Below are positions 25,849 through 35,047 of a DNA stretch of 64,000 bases, piece after piece. A model generated the notes under the pieces. The model saw only the letters and a list, made by a program, of their open reading frames with translations, did not search any database and was not told where the DNA came from. How positions within the stretch are numbered: the stretch's first letter is position 1; each line of letters opens with the position of its first letter. A program made the translations under genes and the position numbers. This DNA comes from Leptolyngbya sp. SIO1E4 (GTDB taxonomy: Bacteria; Cyanobacteriota; Cyanobacteriia; Phormidesmidales; Phormidesmidaceae), in assembly GCA_010672825.2 (NCBI GenBank), contig JAAHFU020000005.1, positions 372,001 to 436,000 on the forward strand, given 5' to 3'.

Positions 25849-28464
25849 TCAAAATTCGATTCCAAATGAGCCGATAACGGTCAACCCTGCACCAGGAGTA
25901 TTAAAGACTGTTCTACTATTGCGGACACTTTCAACGTAGTCAACATCAAACAGGTTACGAATATTTAGACCCGCTCGCCAGTTATCGCGTTCATAGGCAA
26001 CAGCAAGATTGGTTAGAAAGTAGCTATCGACTGTAAAACTGTTGGCGTTATCGCCAAACCGCTCACTCAAATAGTTAAAACCCAGGCCAAAACTTAATCC
26101 TTCCAAAGAACCCGATTGAATATCGTAGGTTGTCCACAGGTTAAAGTTGTGGTCAGGCACACCAAATACTCGGTTACCTTCTAGTCCTGTATTGTCTTCG
26201 GTGATATCTGCATCTGTAAATGCGTAGTTGGCGATAATATTCCAACCAGGCAGCACTTCTCCTGCAATGTCCAACTCAATGCCTCGGCTGCGTTGTTCTC
26301 CAGTCGCGACAGAAAAGGTGTTAGTGGGGTCATTCGGAGCAGGATTCGCTACGTTCTGTTTAGTAACATTGAACCAGGCTAAGTTAGCCGTTAGCCTTCC
26401 CTCTAATAGCTCAGCTCTGGCTCCAATTTCGAATTGTTCTCCCCGCTCTGGCGGAAGAATCTCATCGTCCTCCGTTATACCCGAGTTAGGAAAAAAAGAT
26501 CGACTGAAGCTGCTATAGAGCGAAACCTCTTCAATGGGCTGATAGACTAAACCAATTCGTGGGCTAAAGGCATCATCACTCTGGCTTGATTCAGAACCAG
26601 TAGGGTTGAAGTCCGTTGGATTGAGAATAGTTTCTTGCTCGACAGTTTCATAGCGGACGCCGACTAGAAGTATCAGGTTATCTAACAGCTCTATCTGATC
26701 TTGGATGTAAACGCCAAGCGCATCTGTTTGAAATTCTCTCTCATTCGAGAGAGGGACAGTTGCTACATCAGGGCGTGGAACTGTGCCGTAAACAGGTTCA
26801 AAAATATTAAAACTATCTGCATTGCTAAGAAAATCGATTCTAGTAGACAGGGGATTCTCAAAGCGAAATAAATCAACGCCGGCTAATAATGTGTGCTTAA
26901 TGGTTCCAGTGCTGAATTCACCTACTATATTCGTCTGCAGTTCAAAAGCACGCTGAGTCTGCTCTTGAAACGCAAACACTCGAGTTGCATCTCCTGTAGA
27001 TTCATCTATGAAAAAGGGAGCAAATTGTGAAGTTTCAGCTTCACGTCTGTTGTATCTAAAAGCATTACGGATTCTCCAGTTATCACTGAAGCGATGCTCA
27101 AAGTCGTATCCCACTCGTGTAATTTCAGTCTGGAAAAAATCGTCGGGTTCACCTAAAACCCGATCAAAGGGAATATCAGCGATTTCATCGCCCAATACCA
27201 CTAGACCTGCTTCTAAGGGACCTTCAGAGTCAAGGTACTCAAAATTGACGGTTAAGTCGGTGCGATCGCTAATTTGCCAACGCACAACAGGGGCAATGAA
27301 AAACCGATTAAAGTCAGTATCGTAATCCTGGACACTATCTTCGTTTCGATAGAGTGCATTCAATCGATAAAGCACACGACCGTCCTCGTCCAGCGGCCCT
27401 GAGATATCAATACTCGGCTCAAGCAAGGCGCGATTGCCCACTCGTAAACCGAGGTCATAAAACGGTTCACTCAAAGGCTTTTTAGTGACCAGGTTAATCA
27501 CACCACCGGGTTCTATTGAACCAAACAGAATCGAAGCGGGCCCCTTAAGGACTTCTATAGTTTCTAGGTTAGATATTTCTTGATTGCCAGGATTTCCAAA
27601 CCCGCCAAAGGTTAACCTAAAACCATCGCGCAGAATTGAGGGATCATCAAAACCCCGAACAATGAATCGTAGACTATCGCTTCCCACGTCAGATGAGACC
27701 ACTCCACTCGCATTACGCAGCGCATCATTGAGGTCAACCACTTGTTGGTCTTCAAGCAACTCTCGGGGAATCACCTGAATCGACTGGGGAATGTCGCGTA
27801 AGGGAGTATCCGTTCGGGTGGCAGTTGAGGTATTCGGCTCTACGTAGCGACTCCGCTCTTCGCCAATCACAACTATTCTCAGCGGGTCATCTGCCGCACC
27901 CGTCTGAGCAACGCTTGGCACTACACCCAACGTCAACCCGGATGTGGTTGTACTGACCTCTGCGGTCGGAGCCGCATCTGTTCCGGTAATGACCACCTGC
28001 ACTCGGTCATTGGGTAATTCGGTTATCTGCACCAGCGCAATGTCTTCAGTGGGTTCAAACTGCTGAAACTCATCGCCCTCTGGTAATGCCAGCACCGCAT
28101 TGGGTATCTCTGCAATCAGAGCATTGCCGGATACTGTGGTGGTTGGCTCGGCTAGCTCACCATCAGCGGTTTCTAACACTACCTGTAAGCCGCTTGCGTC
28201 AGTCTCCAGGCGAATTTCAATAATCTGTACCAGTGGTGTTTGAGCAAACCAGTTTTCAGGAGATGGGTGGGTGGGTGGATGGGCTTCGGCGTGAGCGCTC
28301 AACCGAACGGTAGATGGATAGCGCTGACTCGTCCACTCCTCTTCTTCCTGCCTCATCGACTCATGAACCCATCCCCCCTCCTGAGCCTGAGCAGGCACGA
28401 CCGAGCCCCCTGCCACTGCCAGAACTATGAAAGGAGTCCAACCTTGCAATCCCTTTCCCATCAT
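25849..28464 (-). CDS. TonB-dependent siderophore receptor with AMIN domain, cassette B
   Basis: An 871-residue receptor, start ATG 28464 (MMGKGLQGW) after GTGTGAGG (28468-28475). Signal peptide to VPAQAQ; AMIN with LVQIIEIRLETDASGLQVVL; TonB box LRIVVIGEE, where Thr of the usual VVTGE is replaced by Ile; plug with TPLRDIPQSIQVIPRELLED, FIVRGFDDPSILRDGF and LETIEVLKGPASILFG; barrel; end GSFGIEF. The first ~130 residues are nearly identical to the cassette A receptor, even in the linker (RLSAHAEAHPPTHPS against RLSAHAETHPPIHPS), so these two share a recent ancestor or gene conversion. The AraC at 28641-29750 precedes it. Confidence 0.93.
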   Translation of the reverse strand: MMGKGLQGWTPFIVLAVAGGSVVPAQAQEGGWVHESMRQEEEEWTSQRYPSTVRLSAHAEAHPPTHPSPENWFAQTPLVQIIEIRLETDASGLQVVLETADGELAEPTTTVSGNALIAEIPNAVLALPEGDEFQQFEPTEDIALVQITELPNDRVQVVITGTDAAPTAEVSTTTSGLTLGVVPSVAQTGAADDPLRIVVIGEERSRYVEPNTSTATRTDTPLRDIPQSIQVIPRELLEDQQVVDLNDALRNASGVVSSDVGSDSLRFIVRGFDDPSILRDGFRLTFGGFGNPGNQEISNLETIEVLKGPASILFGSIEPGGVINLVTKKPLSEPFYDLGLRVGNRALLEPSIDISGPLDEDGRVLYRLNALYRNEDSVQDYDTDFNRFFIAPVVRWQISDRTDLTVNFEYLDSEGPLEAGLVVLGDEIADIPFDRVLGEPDDFFQTEITRVGYDFEHRFSDNWRIRNAFRYNRREAETSQFAPFFIDESTGDATRVFAFQEQTQRAFELQTNIVGEFSTGTIKHTLLAGVDLFRFENPLSTRIDFLSNADSFNIFEPVYGTVPRPDVATVPLSNEREFQTDALGVYIQDQIELLDNLILLVGVRYETVEQETILNPTDFNPTGSESSQSDDAFSPRIGLVYQPIEEVSLYSSFSRSFFPNSGITEDDEILPPERGEQFEIGARAELLEGRLTANLAWFNVTKQNVANPAPNDPTNTFSVATGEQRSRGIELDIAGEVLPGWNIIANYAFTDADITEDNTGLEGNRVFGVPDHNFNLWTTYDIQSGSLEGLSFGLGFNYLSERFGDNANSFTVDSYFLTNLAVAYERDNWRAGLNIRNLFDVDYVESVRNSRTVFNTPGAGLTVIGSFGIEF

Positions 28465-28548
28465 GCTCCTCACACACGACTGCCTCAGCTCAACGAATAG
28501 GCAGCAAACGCTGTCAGCGACTGCTATCACGCAAAACCCTGAGCTTGA

Positions 28549-28563
28549 AGCGAATTATTCTCG
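28549..28563 (-). promoter_or_regulatory. Fur-box-like site, cassette B receptor
   Basis: Minus strand CGAGAATAATTCGCT, preceded by TACTCTAAT as the probable -10. Confidence 0.65.
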
Positions 28564-28582
28564 ATTAGAGTACTGGTTTGGG

Positions 28583-28614
28583 CTAACAACTTTGCGCCCT
28601 AAACGCATTTCTTT
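28583..28614 (-). promoter_or_regulatory. AraC-type operator, cassette B receptor
   Basis: Minus strand AAAGAAATGCGTTTAGGG then CGCAAAGTTGTTAG. The first half-site matches the group; the second departs from CTCTAG, which could mark its own regulator. Confidence 0.6.
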
Positions 28615-28640
28615 GGGACACTTAGCCAGGTGGTCCTAGC

Positions 28641-29750
28641 TTAGCTAGCACGGTTTGGCTGATGAGAAGCGTTACCAACCTGAATCTGGAAGGTTTTTGG
28701 GTTAAGCCCAAACTGCTGACGAAAGGCCGTAGCAAACCGACTGCGATTCGTGTAGCCAACCCTATAGGCAACTTCTTCAACCGCCAACTCTGAGGTGCTT
28801 AATAAATGGTTTGCCAACTCCAGGCGACGGTTCCGTAGATATCGATAGGGTGTGGTGCCGTACACACGGTGAAAGCCCTGGTTGAGCTTCAATCGATTGA
28901 GCCCCACCTGCCGGGCCAATACCTCGATCGAGGGCGGATTTTGGCAATGACAGGTTAAAATCTTAGCCGCCTGATAAATACCGTCTAGATCGCCTGAATT
29001 CAATGGGCATGACAGCGATCGCGATGGGTCAAGAACAGTCAGCTTGAGGGCAACTAATTCCAACGCCTTGCGCTCCAGATAGCTCCGTCGGATGCGTCCA
29101 CTGTAGGGGCAGTTCAGAATTTGATTGATCACCTGATGCATGTCTGGCGTTATTGGCCGCCGCAGATTGCCAAGGCCCCAAAATTCAAGATTCTCAAATG
29201 CTTGCTCGGCGCTGAAAAGCTGGGACGAAGAGTCAGCCTCACTCATCATTTGGTTGAATGCGGCTTGAGACGACGACGCCACGGAGCCTAGCTGAGAACG
29301 ACACCCCCAATTAGCCCAGCTGCAAATTAGGCTCTGATCCTGAGATGCCAGATGCTCAAAAACCTTATGTAAGTAGGGTCTAAAGAACGGTGGACTGAAG
29401 AAGACCTCAACGTTGAGCCGACGCGGTTGAGTTTTCCAAACGCCTAGCGAATTCTGAGTAAGCGGAGGATAGAAAGTACTATAACCAGATGCTGGCCCGG
29501 CTATGTGAAATTCAAACTCCAGAAACTGACTTCGTCGTGGATATTGACTCAAAAAAGTGCTGTGTCTTGTGTAGTCAAGAATGGCTAGGGATAGCCCCTC
29601 CCGCAAAGGGATTGTTTGTTGATATCCCTGCCCCACTTGGGGTGACCAAACTTGAACCTGGTCAGACGAGTCGGCATGAAATAGCCTGGGATCATTGGGG
29701 CTACCAGGATGGAGACAATCAGTTTTTTGTTTGAAAAATTGGATTGCCAC
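28641..29750 (-). CDS. AraC family regulator, cassette B
   Basis: A 369-residue long-subgroup regulator. I place the start at GTG 29750 (VAIQFFKQKTDCLHPGSPND) because it aligns with the ATG start of its twin at 25635; the frame is open to a TTG at 29780. DNA-binding domain: LARQVGLNRLKLNQGF and VEEVAYRVGYTNRSRFATAF, end FRQQFGLNPKTFQIQ. Compared with the twin, the DNA-reading helices are almost the same, while the middle of the sensing domain (around residues 120-220) differs strongly, so the two may read similar operators in response to different siderophores. It is directly upstream of receptor 25849. Confidence 0.9.
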   Translation of the reverse strand: MAIQFFKQKTDCLHPGSPNDPRLFHADSSDQVQVWSPQVGQGYQQTIPLREGLSLAILDYTRHSTFLSQYPRRSQFLEFEFHIAGPASGYSTFYPPLTQNSLGVWKTQPRRLNVEVFFSPPFFRPYLHKVFEHLASQDQSLICSWANWGCRSQLGSVASSSQAAFNQMMSEADSSSQLFSAEQAFENLEFWGLGNLRRPITPDMHQVINQILNCPYSGRIRRSYLERKALELVALKLTVLDPSRSLSCPLNSGDLDGIYQAAKILTCHCQNPPSIEVLARQVGLNRLKLNQGFHRVYGTTPYRYLRNRRLELANHLLSTSELAVEEVAYRVGYTNRSRFATAFRQQFGLNPKTFQIQVGNASHQPNRAS

Positions 29751-29799
29751 GCCGCTGCCAGAAGCCAAATATTGATGCAAAGATCAGTATTTGACTTAA

Positions 29800-29814
29800 T
29801 GAAAATAATTTTCA
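29800..29814. promoter_or_regulatory. Fur box upstream of AraC 28641
   Basis: TGAAAATAATTTTCA, the same perfect palindrome as at 25685-25699. It sits in the 20-base tail behind the binding-protein stop (29835). Confidence 0.75.
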
Positions 29815-29834
29815 CTATTATGCCATAGGCGGTT

Positions 29835-30788
29835 TCACAGGCTCCCAACCCCAAATTTCAACAAATCATCCAGGATGAGATTGGCTGCGATGTAGCTGCC
29901 GCCCCCCCAATGAGAACCAACCTCATAAACCCGATTGGTCTGCACTGCCCTCAGCTGAGACCACAAGGGATGGGCCTGCATGCGATTGATTTCAGCCCGA
30001 CTTTCTTTTGCCAATTCCGTGCCGCCTTGCAACGTCACAATGAATATGACATCCCCATCAAGCAGGTCGAGCGACTCTAGGGAAAGATTTTGTGGACCTT
30101 GCGCCTGGGCCTGGCTCGGTGGACGGGCGATACCGACATCCGCCAATATACTGCCTGCAAAGGTCTCGGTTCCCATTGCTCCAACACGTCCTGGGAAGAG
30201 GAATATTATAGAAACCTCAAGTTGTTGAGAGTTTTGAGAAAGTTCATTTCTGACTTTCCGCAACTTGGCTTCATAGTCTGCTGCTAGCTTTTCGGTTTTG
30301 GTTGGTTTGCCCAAGGCTTCCCCACACAGGCGGGTTAATTCTTTCCATTCAGCATTATTCTCAATATCAAGCACTACGGTTGGGGCAACCTGTGCCAGCA
30401 GGGGATAGGCATCACGGACTCTATTTTTGCTCGTGAGAATGAGGTCCGGCTTCAGGACAGTCATCTTCTCGAAATTGGGTTTGCCTGGAGCACCAATGTC
30501 TAACACAGCATTCCCATCCAATGAGAGATGGGGATGCCCATCAACGACACCAGTCGGTACCCCTATTGGCTGCACCCCATGGGCTACGACTGCTTCAACC
30601 GTGGCATAGCCCATCACAATGATCCGAGTCGGGCTAGTCGGTACCTCGGTTTCGCCAAAGGCATGCTTGACTCGTTTTACATCGTTAGAAGCAGACGCGA
30701 GCGATGGGTCACGCGATTGAGTCGCCTTGGTACAAGCCGAGGCGATGAGGGCAGAAGCTCCCATCCACAAGAAAAAGCGACGGTTCAT
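29835..30788 (-). CDS. Siderophore substrate-binding lipoprotein (FecB-like), cassette C
   Basis: A 317-residue FecB-class protein. Start ATG 30788 lies seven bases behind the receptor stop (30796), so the two are translationally close partners. The signal MNRRFFLWMGASALIASAC has paired arginines followed by FFL plus a lipobox (ASAC), a possible Tat lipoprotein signal, shared only with the protein at 46754. Landmarks: AFGETEVPTSPTRIIVMGYA, FEKMTVLKPDLILTSK, LAQVAPTVVLDIE, TFAGSILADVGIARPPSQAQ, and end SYIAANLILDDLLKFG. It would carry the cassette C ligand to an inner-membrane permease outside the window. Confidence 0.92.
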   Translation of the reverse strand: MNRRFFLWMGASALIASACTKATQSRDPSLASASNDVKRVKHAFGETEVPTSPTRIIVMGYATVEAVVAHGVQPIGVPTGVVDGHPHLSLDGNAVLDIGAPGKPNFEKMTVLKPDLILTSKNRVRDAYPLLAQVAPTVVLDIENNAEWKELTRLCGEALGKPTKTEKLAADYEAKLRKVRNELSQNSQQLEVSIIFLFPGRVGAMGTETFAGSILADVGIARPPSQAQAQGPQNLSLESLDLLDGDVIFIVTLQGGTELAKESRAEINRMQAHPLWSQLRAVQTNRVYEVGSHWGGGSYIAANLILDDLLKFGVGSL

Positions 30789-30795
30789 CCATGCC

Positions 30796-33414
30796 TCAAA
30801 ATTCAATGGCGAAGGAGCCAATCAGGGTAAAAGGCTCACCAGGACCAATGCCAACTCTTCGGGTTCTGCCTGCAGACTCAATGTAGTCAACATCAAACAG
30901 GTTGCGGATATTGAGCGCCGCCCGCCAATTATCACGGCGGTAGGACACAGCGGCATTGGTGAGGAAATAGCCGTCTGCAGTAAACGTATTAGCCGTATCG
31001 CCAAAGCGCTCACTGACATAGTTAAAGCCTAACCCAAAGCCCAGCCCCTCTAAGGAACCCTGCTGGAGGGTGTAGGTGGTCCACAGGTTAAAGTTGTGCT
31101 CAGGCACGCCTCTTAGCCGATTTCCTTCATTCCCACGATTGTCTGATGTGATGTCAGCATCCGTATAGGCATAGTTGGCGATAATGTTCCACCCTGGCAG
31201 AATTTCTCCTGCTACATCTAATTCAATGCCGCGGCTGCGCTGCTCTCCAGTGGCCACAGAAGAGCCCAAGTTGTCTGGATCAGTGGTGGCAACATTCTCT
31301 TTAGTAATGTCAAAAAAGGCTAAGTTGGCCACTAGTCTGCCTTCCAATAGTTCAGCCCTAGCCCCAATTTCAAATTGTTCGCCCCGTTCAGGATCAAGGA
31401 GTTCACCGTCCACTGTCGTTGCAGTATTTGGACTAAACGATGTGCTGTAACTGCCATAAAGGGAAACTGCTTCGATGGGCTGATAGACCACCCCTACCCG
31501 TGGCGTGAAGGCATCTTCATTGATGGTGGATTCAGAACTGGTTGGGTTGAAAGAGGTCGGGTCGTTAGTAACTTCTTGCTCAATAGTGTCATAGCGAAAA
31601 CCGAGGAGAAGCTTGAGATTATCCAGCAAGGTTACCTGGTCCTGAAGATAAACGCCAAGCCCATCTTCGCGGATGTCTTGAAGGAGCGAAATGGGAGTAT
31701 CCTCTCTATCGGGACGAGGAACCGTGCCGTAGACTGGATCGAAGACATTCAAGATAATCGGTGAGAAAAAATCAGCTCGAATCTCACTACCGTCTAAGAC
31801 ATTCCGAAAGAGGTCAACCCCAAGCAATACTTTATGCTCAATGGGACCCGTGTTGAATTCGCCCACAACATTCGTCTGTAAATCAAACGTCCTCTGAATG
31901 CCACTATCAAAAGTTGAAATTAAACTAACATCTCCTGTGGTTTCATCCAGCACAGAAATAGCTGAAGTATTCACAGCAGATGCATCACTTCTGAAAAAAC
32001 TAAAGCCGTTCCGTAACGTCCAGCGGTCGCTAAAACGGTGCTCAAATTGGTAGGCAACTCGCAGGGTTTCTTCTCGAGCAATATCATCAAGCTCACCGAC
32101 CACTAAATCATTGGGAACATCCGCGACTTCATCCCCCAGAGCAATCAGACCTAAATCCCCAGGACGTTCAGCGTCAAGATATTCGAGATAAACGGTTAGA
32201 TCGGTGCGGTCTCCAATTTGCCAACTCACCGTTGGAGCCACAAAACGTCGCTCAATATCCGTATCATACCCGCGAAAACTCTCTTCCCTCCGGACGAGGG
32301 CATTTAAGCGATAGCGCAAGCGACCATCGGCGGTCAGAGGCCCTGACAGGTCGATCCTGGGCGAGATAAGTCCACGATTACCAGCCCGGAGCTCTAAATC
32401 ATAGAACGGTTCACTCAGGGGTTGTTTGCTGACTAGGTTAATGACCCCCCCTGGCTGTACGGAGCCTGTCAGGATTGAAGCAGGGCCTTTCAGAACTTCA
32501 ATGGTCTCAAGGTTAGAGAGCTCTAAAAAACCTTCTCTTCCACCATCATTTAGTCGAAATCCATCCCGCAGAGTTGTGGCACCAGTAAACCCACGAACGA
32601 CGAATAGTTCACCCGTAAAGATTTGTTCTCTTCTGACTACACCACTGACATTTCGCAGGGCATCCCCCAGGGTAATCACCTGTTGATCTTCCAGCACTTC
32701 TCGAGGAACCACCTGAATCGACTGGGGAATATCGCGCAGGGGGGTATCGGTGCGGGTCGCGGTTGCCGTGTTGGGCTCAAAATAGCGACTCCCTTCTTCA
32801 CCGGTTACCACAACTCTCAACGGCTCATCGGCTGTCCCTGTCTGGGCAACGCCTGGCGTCAGGCCCAGCGTCAACCCGGCTGCCGTTGTACTGATCGCCG
32901 CAGTTGGGGCTGCCTCTGTCCCGGTAATGACGACCTGTACCCGGTTATTGGGCAACTCCGTGACCTGCACTAAGGCAATACCGCCCGCCGGTTCAAACTG
33001 CTGAAATTCCTCGCCGTCTGGCAGTGTCAGCACAGCATTGGGAATCTCGGCAATTAAGGCATTGCCCGATACTGTCGTGGTGGGCGTGACTAGCTCACCG
33101 TCAGCCGTTTCCAAGATTACTTGCAAGCCGGCCTCGGTATCTTCAAGCCGCACGTTTGTGATTTGCACCAGCGACGCTTCGATTTGAGCCATCCATTCGG
33201 TGACGGTGGTGGCGGGTTGGGTAGATGGGTAGATGGGTTGGGGAATTGGGGTCTCGCCGTGCTCTATTGCCGGTGCTCTAGTGCCGGTGCCCGGTTCAAT
33301 TTGCGGGTCAGTCACCAGCTCCCCTGCCTGCACAGCTTCAATACCGAAGGCTTGCCCACTGATTACAGTTGCTATTGCAACCAGATTCCAACCTTGCAAT
33401 CCCTTGTCCATCAT
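30796..33414 (-). CDS. TonB-dependent siderophore receptor with AMIN domain, cassette C
   Basis: An 872-residue receptor, start ATG 33414 (MMDKGLQGWNLVAIATVISG) after GTGTGAGG (33418-33425). AMIN with LVQITNVRLEDTEAGLQVIL; TonB box LRVVVTGEE; plug with TPLRDIPQSIQVVPREVLED, FVVRGFTGATTLRDGF and LETIEVLKGPASILTG. The phenylalanine of the ILFG motif is threonine and the close reads VQPGGVINLVSKQP, both departures from the sisters. Barrel ends GSFAIEF. The promoter is of the shared type but carries a 115-base inverted-repeat element inside its leader (33465-33579). Upstream is AraC 33705; downstream the binding protein follows directly. Confidence 0.93.
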   Translation of the reverse strand: MMDKGLQGWNLVAIATVISGQAFGIEAVQAGELVTDPQIEPGTGTRAPAIEHGETPIPQPIYPSTQPATTVTEWMAQIEASLVQITNVRLEDTEAGLQVILETADGELVTPTTTVSGNALIAEIPNAVLTLPDGEEFQQFEPAGGIALVQVTELPNNRVQVVITGTEAAPTAAISTTAAGLTLGLTPGVAQTGTADEPLRVVVTGEEGSRYFEPNTATATRTDTPLRDIPQSIQVVPREVLEDQQVITLGDALRNVSGVVRREQIFTGELFVVRGFTGATTLRDGFRLNDGGREGFLELSNLETIEVLKGPASILTGSVQPGGVINLVSKQPLSEPFYDLELRAGNRGLISPRIDLSGPLTADGRLRYRLNALVRREESFRGYDTDIERRFVAPTVSWQIGDRTDLTVYLEYLDAERPGDLGLIALGDEVADVPNDLVVGELDDIAREETLRVAYQFEHRFSDRWTLRNGFSFFRSDASAVNTSAISVLDETTGDVSLISTFDSGIQRTFDLQTNVVGEFNTGPIEHKVLLGVDLFRNVLDGSEIRADFFSPIILNVFDPVYGTVPRPDREDTPISLLQDIREDGLGVYLQDQVTLLDNLKLLLGFRYDTIEQEVTNDPTSFNPTSSESTINEDAFTPRVGVVYQPIEAVSLYGSYSTSFSPNTATTVDGELLDPERGEQFEIGARAELLEGRLVANLAFFDITKENVATTDPDNLGSSVATGEQRSRGIELDVAGEILPGWNIIANYAYTDADITSDNRGNEGNRLRGVPEHNFNLWTTYTLQQGSLEGLGFGLGFNYVSERFGDTANTFTADGYFLTNAAVSYRRDNWRAALNIRNLFDVDYIESAGRTRRVGIGPGEPFTLIGSFAIEF

Positions 33415-33464
33415 GTCCCTCACACCAGTACTCAAGCTCAATTGAGACTTAGGCAGCTGACTTA

Positions 33465-33579
33465 TACCAGTTCTCGTTTCTAAAGCTACAGATCAGACCC
33501 CGCCCAGCCTCCCCTTGGCAAGGGGAGGTGCCGCAGGCGGTGGGGTGGCGATGTGTAGCACTGATTTGGAGAATTGGTA
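33465..33579. mobile_element. 115-bp MITE-like element in the cassette C leader
   Basis: Terminal inverted repeats TACCAGTTCTC and GAGAATTGGTA (10 of 11 pairs) are flanked by TTA on both sides (33462-33464, 33580-33582). Inside is a perfect stem CCTCCCCTTGG/CAAGGGGAGG (33508-33528) and a GC-rich GGCGGTGGGGTGG. It codes for nothing. It splits the leader stem GGCAGC/GCTGCC seen in the uninterrupted sister leaders. Confidence 0.7.
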
Positions 33580-33617
33580 TTAAGCAGTCGCTGCCATGAC
33601 TCAGGTATTGCACTTGA

Positions 33618-33632
33618 AGAAAATAATTCTCA
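33618..33632 (-). promoter_or_regulatory. Fur-box-like site, cassette C receptor
   Basis: Minus strand TGAGAATTATTTTCT with CATACTCTAG just upstream as the probable -10. The inserted element downstream moves the box ~200 bases from the start codon. Confidence 0.65.
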
Positions 33633-33657
33633 ACTAGAGTATGAGAATGGCTGATTA

Positions 33658-33692
33658 CTTGCTAGAGATTTTGAACCCGAGATGCAGTTTTT
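33658..33692 (-). promoter_or_regulatory. AraC-type operator, cassette C receptor
   Basis: Minus strand AAAAACTGCATCTCGGG then TTCAAAATCTCTAGCAAG. First half-site has TGCATCT instead of TGCGTTT, the second is canonical. Confidence 0.6.
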
Positions 33693-33704
33693 CGCAGATG
33701 CCGT

Positions 33705-34796
33705 TTAACTGACAGCTTGCCAAGCTTCCATTTGAAATGTTTTGGGGTTAAGGCCCATCTGTTGGCGAAACGCTAAGGCAAAGTTGCTGCGGCTGGTGTA
33801 GCCTACGGCAGCGGCCACTTGACGAATTGAAAGATCAGAGGTCATCAACAGCCGTCGGGCCTGCCACAGGCGGCAGTCGCGTAAGTAGCCAAAAGGGGTA
33901 GTTCCGTAGACCTGTTGAAAGCCCTGGTAAAGATAGAAGCGATTTGTCCCCACCTGTTTGGCCAGCGCTTCAATCGTCGGAGGATTCACCAGCTGGTTTC
34001 TCAAAATGGTTCCCGCTTGGAAAATATAGTCGAGGTTGGCTTCATCATGCCGTTGCTGCACGATTGCTTCCAGGTAAAGCCCCACCAGCTTTAGCGCTTG
34101 GTTCTCAAGATAGGTGCGGCGGGTCGCCCCCTGGTACGGACAACTCAGAATCTGCCCAATCACCTGCTCCATCGCAGGGGTTATCGGGCTGCGAGCGGAG
34201 TCTTTGAGGGCGATCGCCCCATCGTAGAGAGCGTCGGTCAAAATTTGCTCAAGCGTGAAATGAGGGCCAAGTTCCTTGGCGCAGTCGAAAATTTGGTTAA
34301 GCATCCCCATCGGGGTTGAACGGGAGCCACCACCGTGGTGTCGATAGATGAGTTGAATGATGCGCTCAGCAGTGCCTTGGGTTTGAGGCGACAGGCGCTC
34401 AAGAAAGGCTTGAAAATATGTAATGAGGGTCGGTTGTTTAAACCAAACTTCAATATTGAAGTACCGTTTTTGTGCCGGTTTAGTCCAAAACTCTTTTAAG
34501 CCAAAGTAGGGAAAAAAAGAGCTATACCCAGCGTCAGGGCCAGCCAACTGGAATTCAAATTCCAAGCAATTTCTCCTACCCGACTTGTCGATTAAGCTCT
34601 CCTGGTTGAGAGAATAGTCATAAATTGCTAGGGTCAAATCATCTTGCAGCGGAATGGCTTGACGATAGCCTTGCCCAACGTGAGACGAACAGACCCAAAT
34701 ATGATCAGCGTCATCGGCATGAAACAGCCGTGAATCGTTTGGACTTCCCGGTAAAAAACAATCATCGGAACGATTCAAGACCAGCGGCGTTTTCAT
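33705..34796 (-). CDS. AraC family regulator, cassette C
   Basis: A 363-residue long-subgroup regulator beginning MKTPLVLNRSDDCFLPGSPN. Sensing half: HVGQGYRQAIPLQDDLTLAI. DNA-binding domain: ALAKQVGTNRFYLYQGFQQV and IRQVAAAVGYTSRSNFALAF, end FRQQMGLNPKTFQME. The first recognition helix reads RFYLYQGF, where the others have RLKLNQGF; this agrees with the divergent TGCATCT half-site in its operator and is a plausible case of regulator and operator changing together. It is closest to the AraC of cassette A in the middle domain (ERLSPQTQGTAERIIQLIYR). It reads toward receptor 30796 and is divergent from the S9 peptidase. Confidence 0.93.
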   Translation of the reverse strand: MKTPLVLNRSDDCFLPGSPNDSRLFHADDADHIWVCSSHVGQGYRQAIPLQDDLTLAIYDYSLNQESLIDKSGRRNCLEFEFQLAGPDAGYSSFFPYFGLKEFWTKPAQKRYFNIEVWFKQPTLITYFQAFLERLSPQTQGTAERIIQLIYRHHGGGSRSTPMGMLNQIFDCAKELGPHFTLEQILTDALYDGAIALKDSARSPITPAMEQVIGQILSCPYQGATRRTYLENQALKLVGLYLEAIVQQRHDEANLDYIFQAGTILRNQLVNPPTIEALAKQVGTNRFYLYQGFQQVYGTTPFGYLRDCRLWQARRLLMTSDLSIRQVAAAVGYTSRSNFALAFRQQMGLNPKTFQMEAWQAVS

Positions 34797-34827
34797 GGGG
34801 GCACTCGGCTCAAAGGTTGATCATTAA

Positions 34828-34842
34828 TGAGAATGGATTGCA
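34828..34842 (-). promoter_or_regulatory. Fur-box-like site upstream of AraC 33705
   Basis: Plus-strand TGAGAATGGATTGCA followed by TTATAA, 31 bases before the AraC start. The rest of the divergent region to 35047 holds nothing clear. Confidence 0.6.
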
Positions 34843-35047
34843 TTATAAATCACCCATCACAGTGAGTGGTCGCATGCTCATCTCCGACAGTCGTAACCAA
34901 TCCATAAATTATGGCTTCTGTGGCCTCGATTTTTTGGGTGTGTTGGAAGTAGAGGGCGATCGCAAACGGCACGCCATCGCCAGCACCGCAGCGACAGCCT
35001 TCTGGGGCAAGATAGAAACGTAGACATAGTTGCCAATCATTATCACG

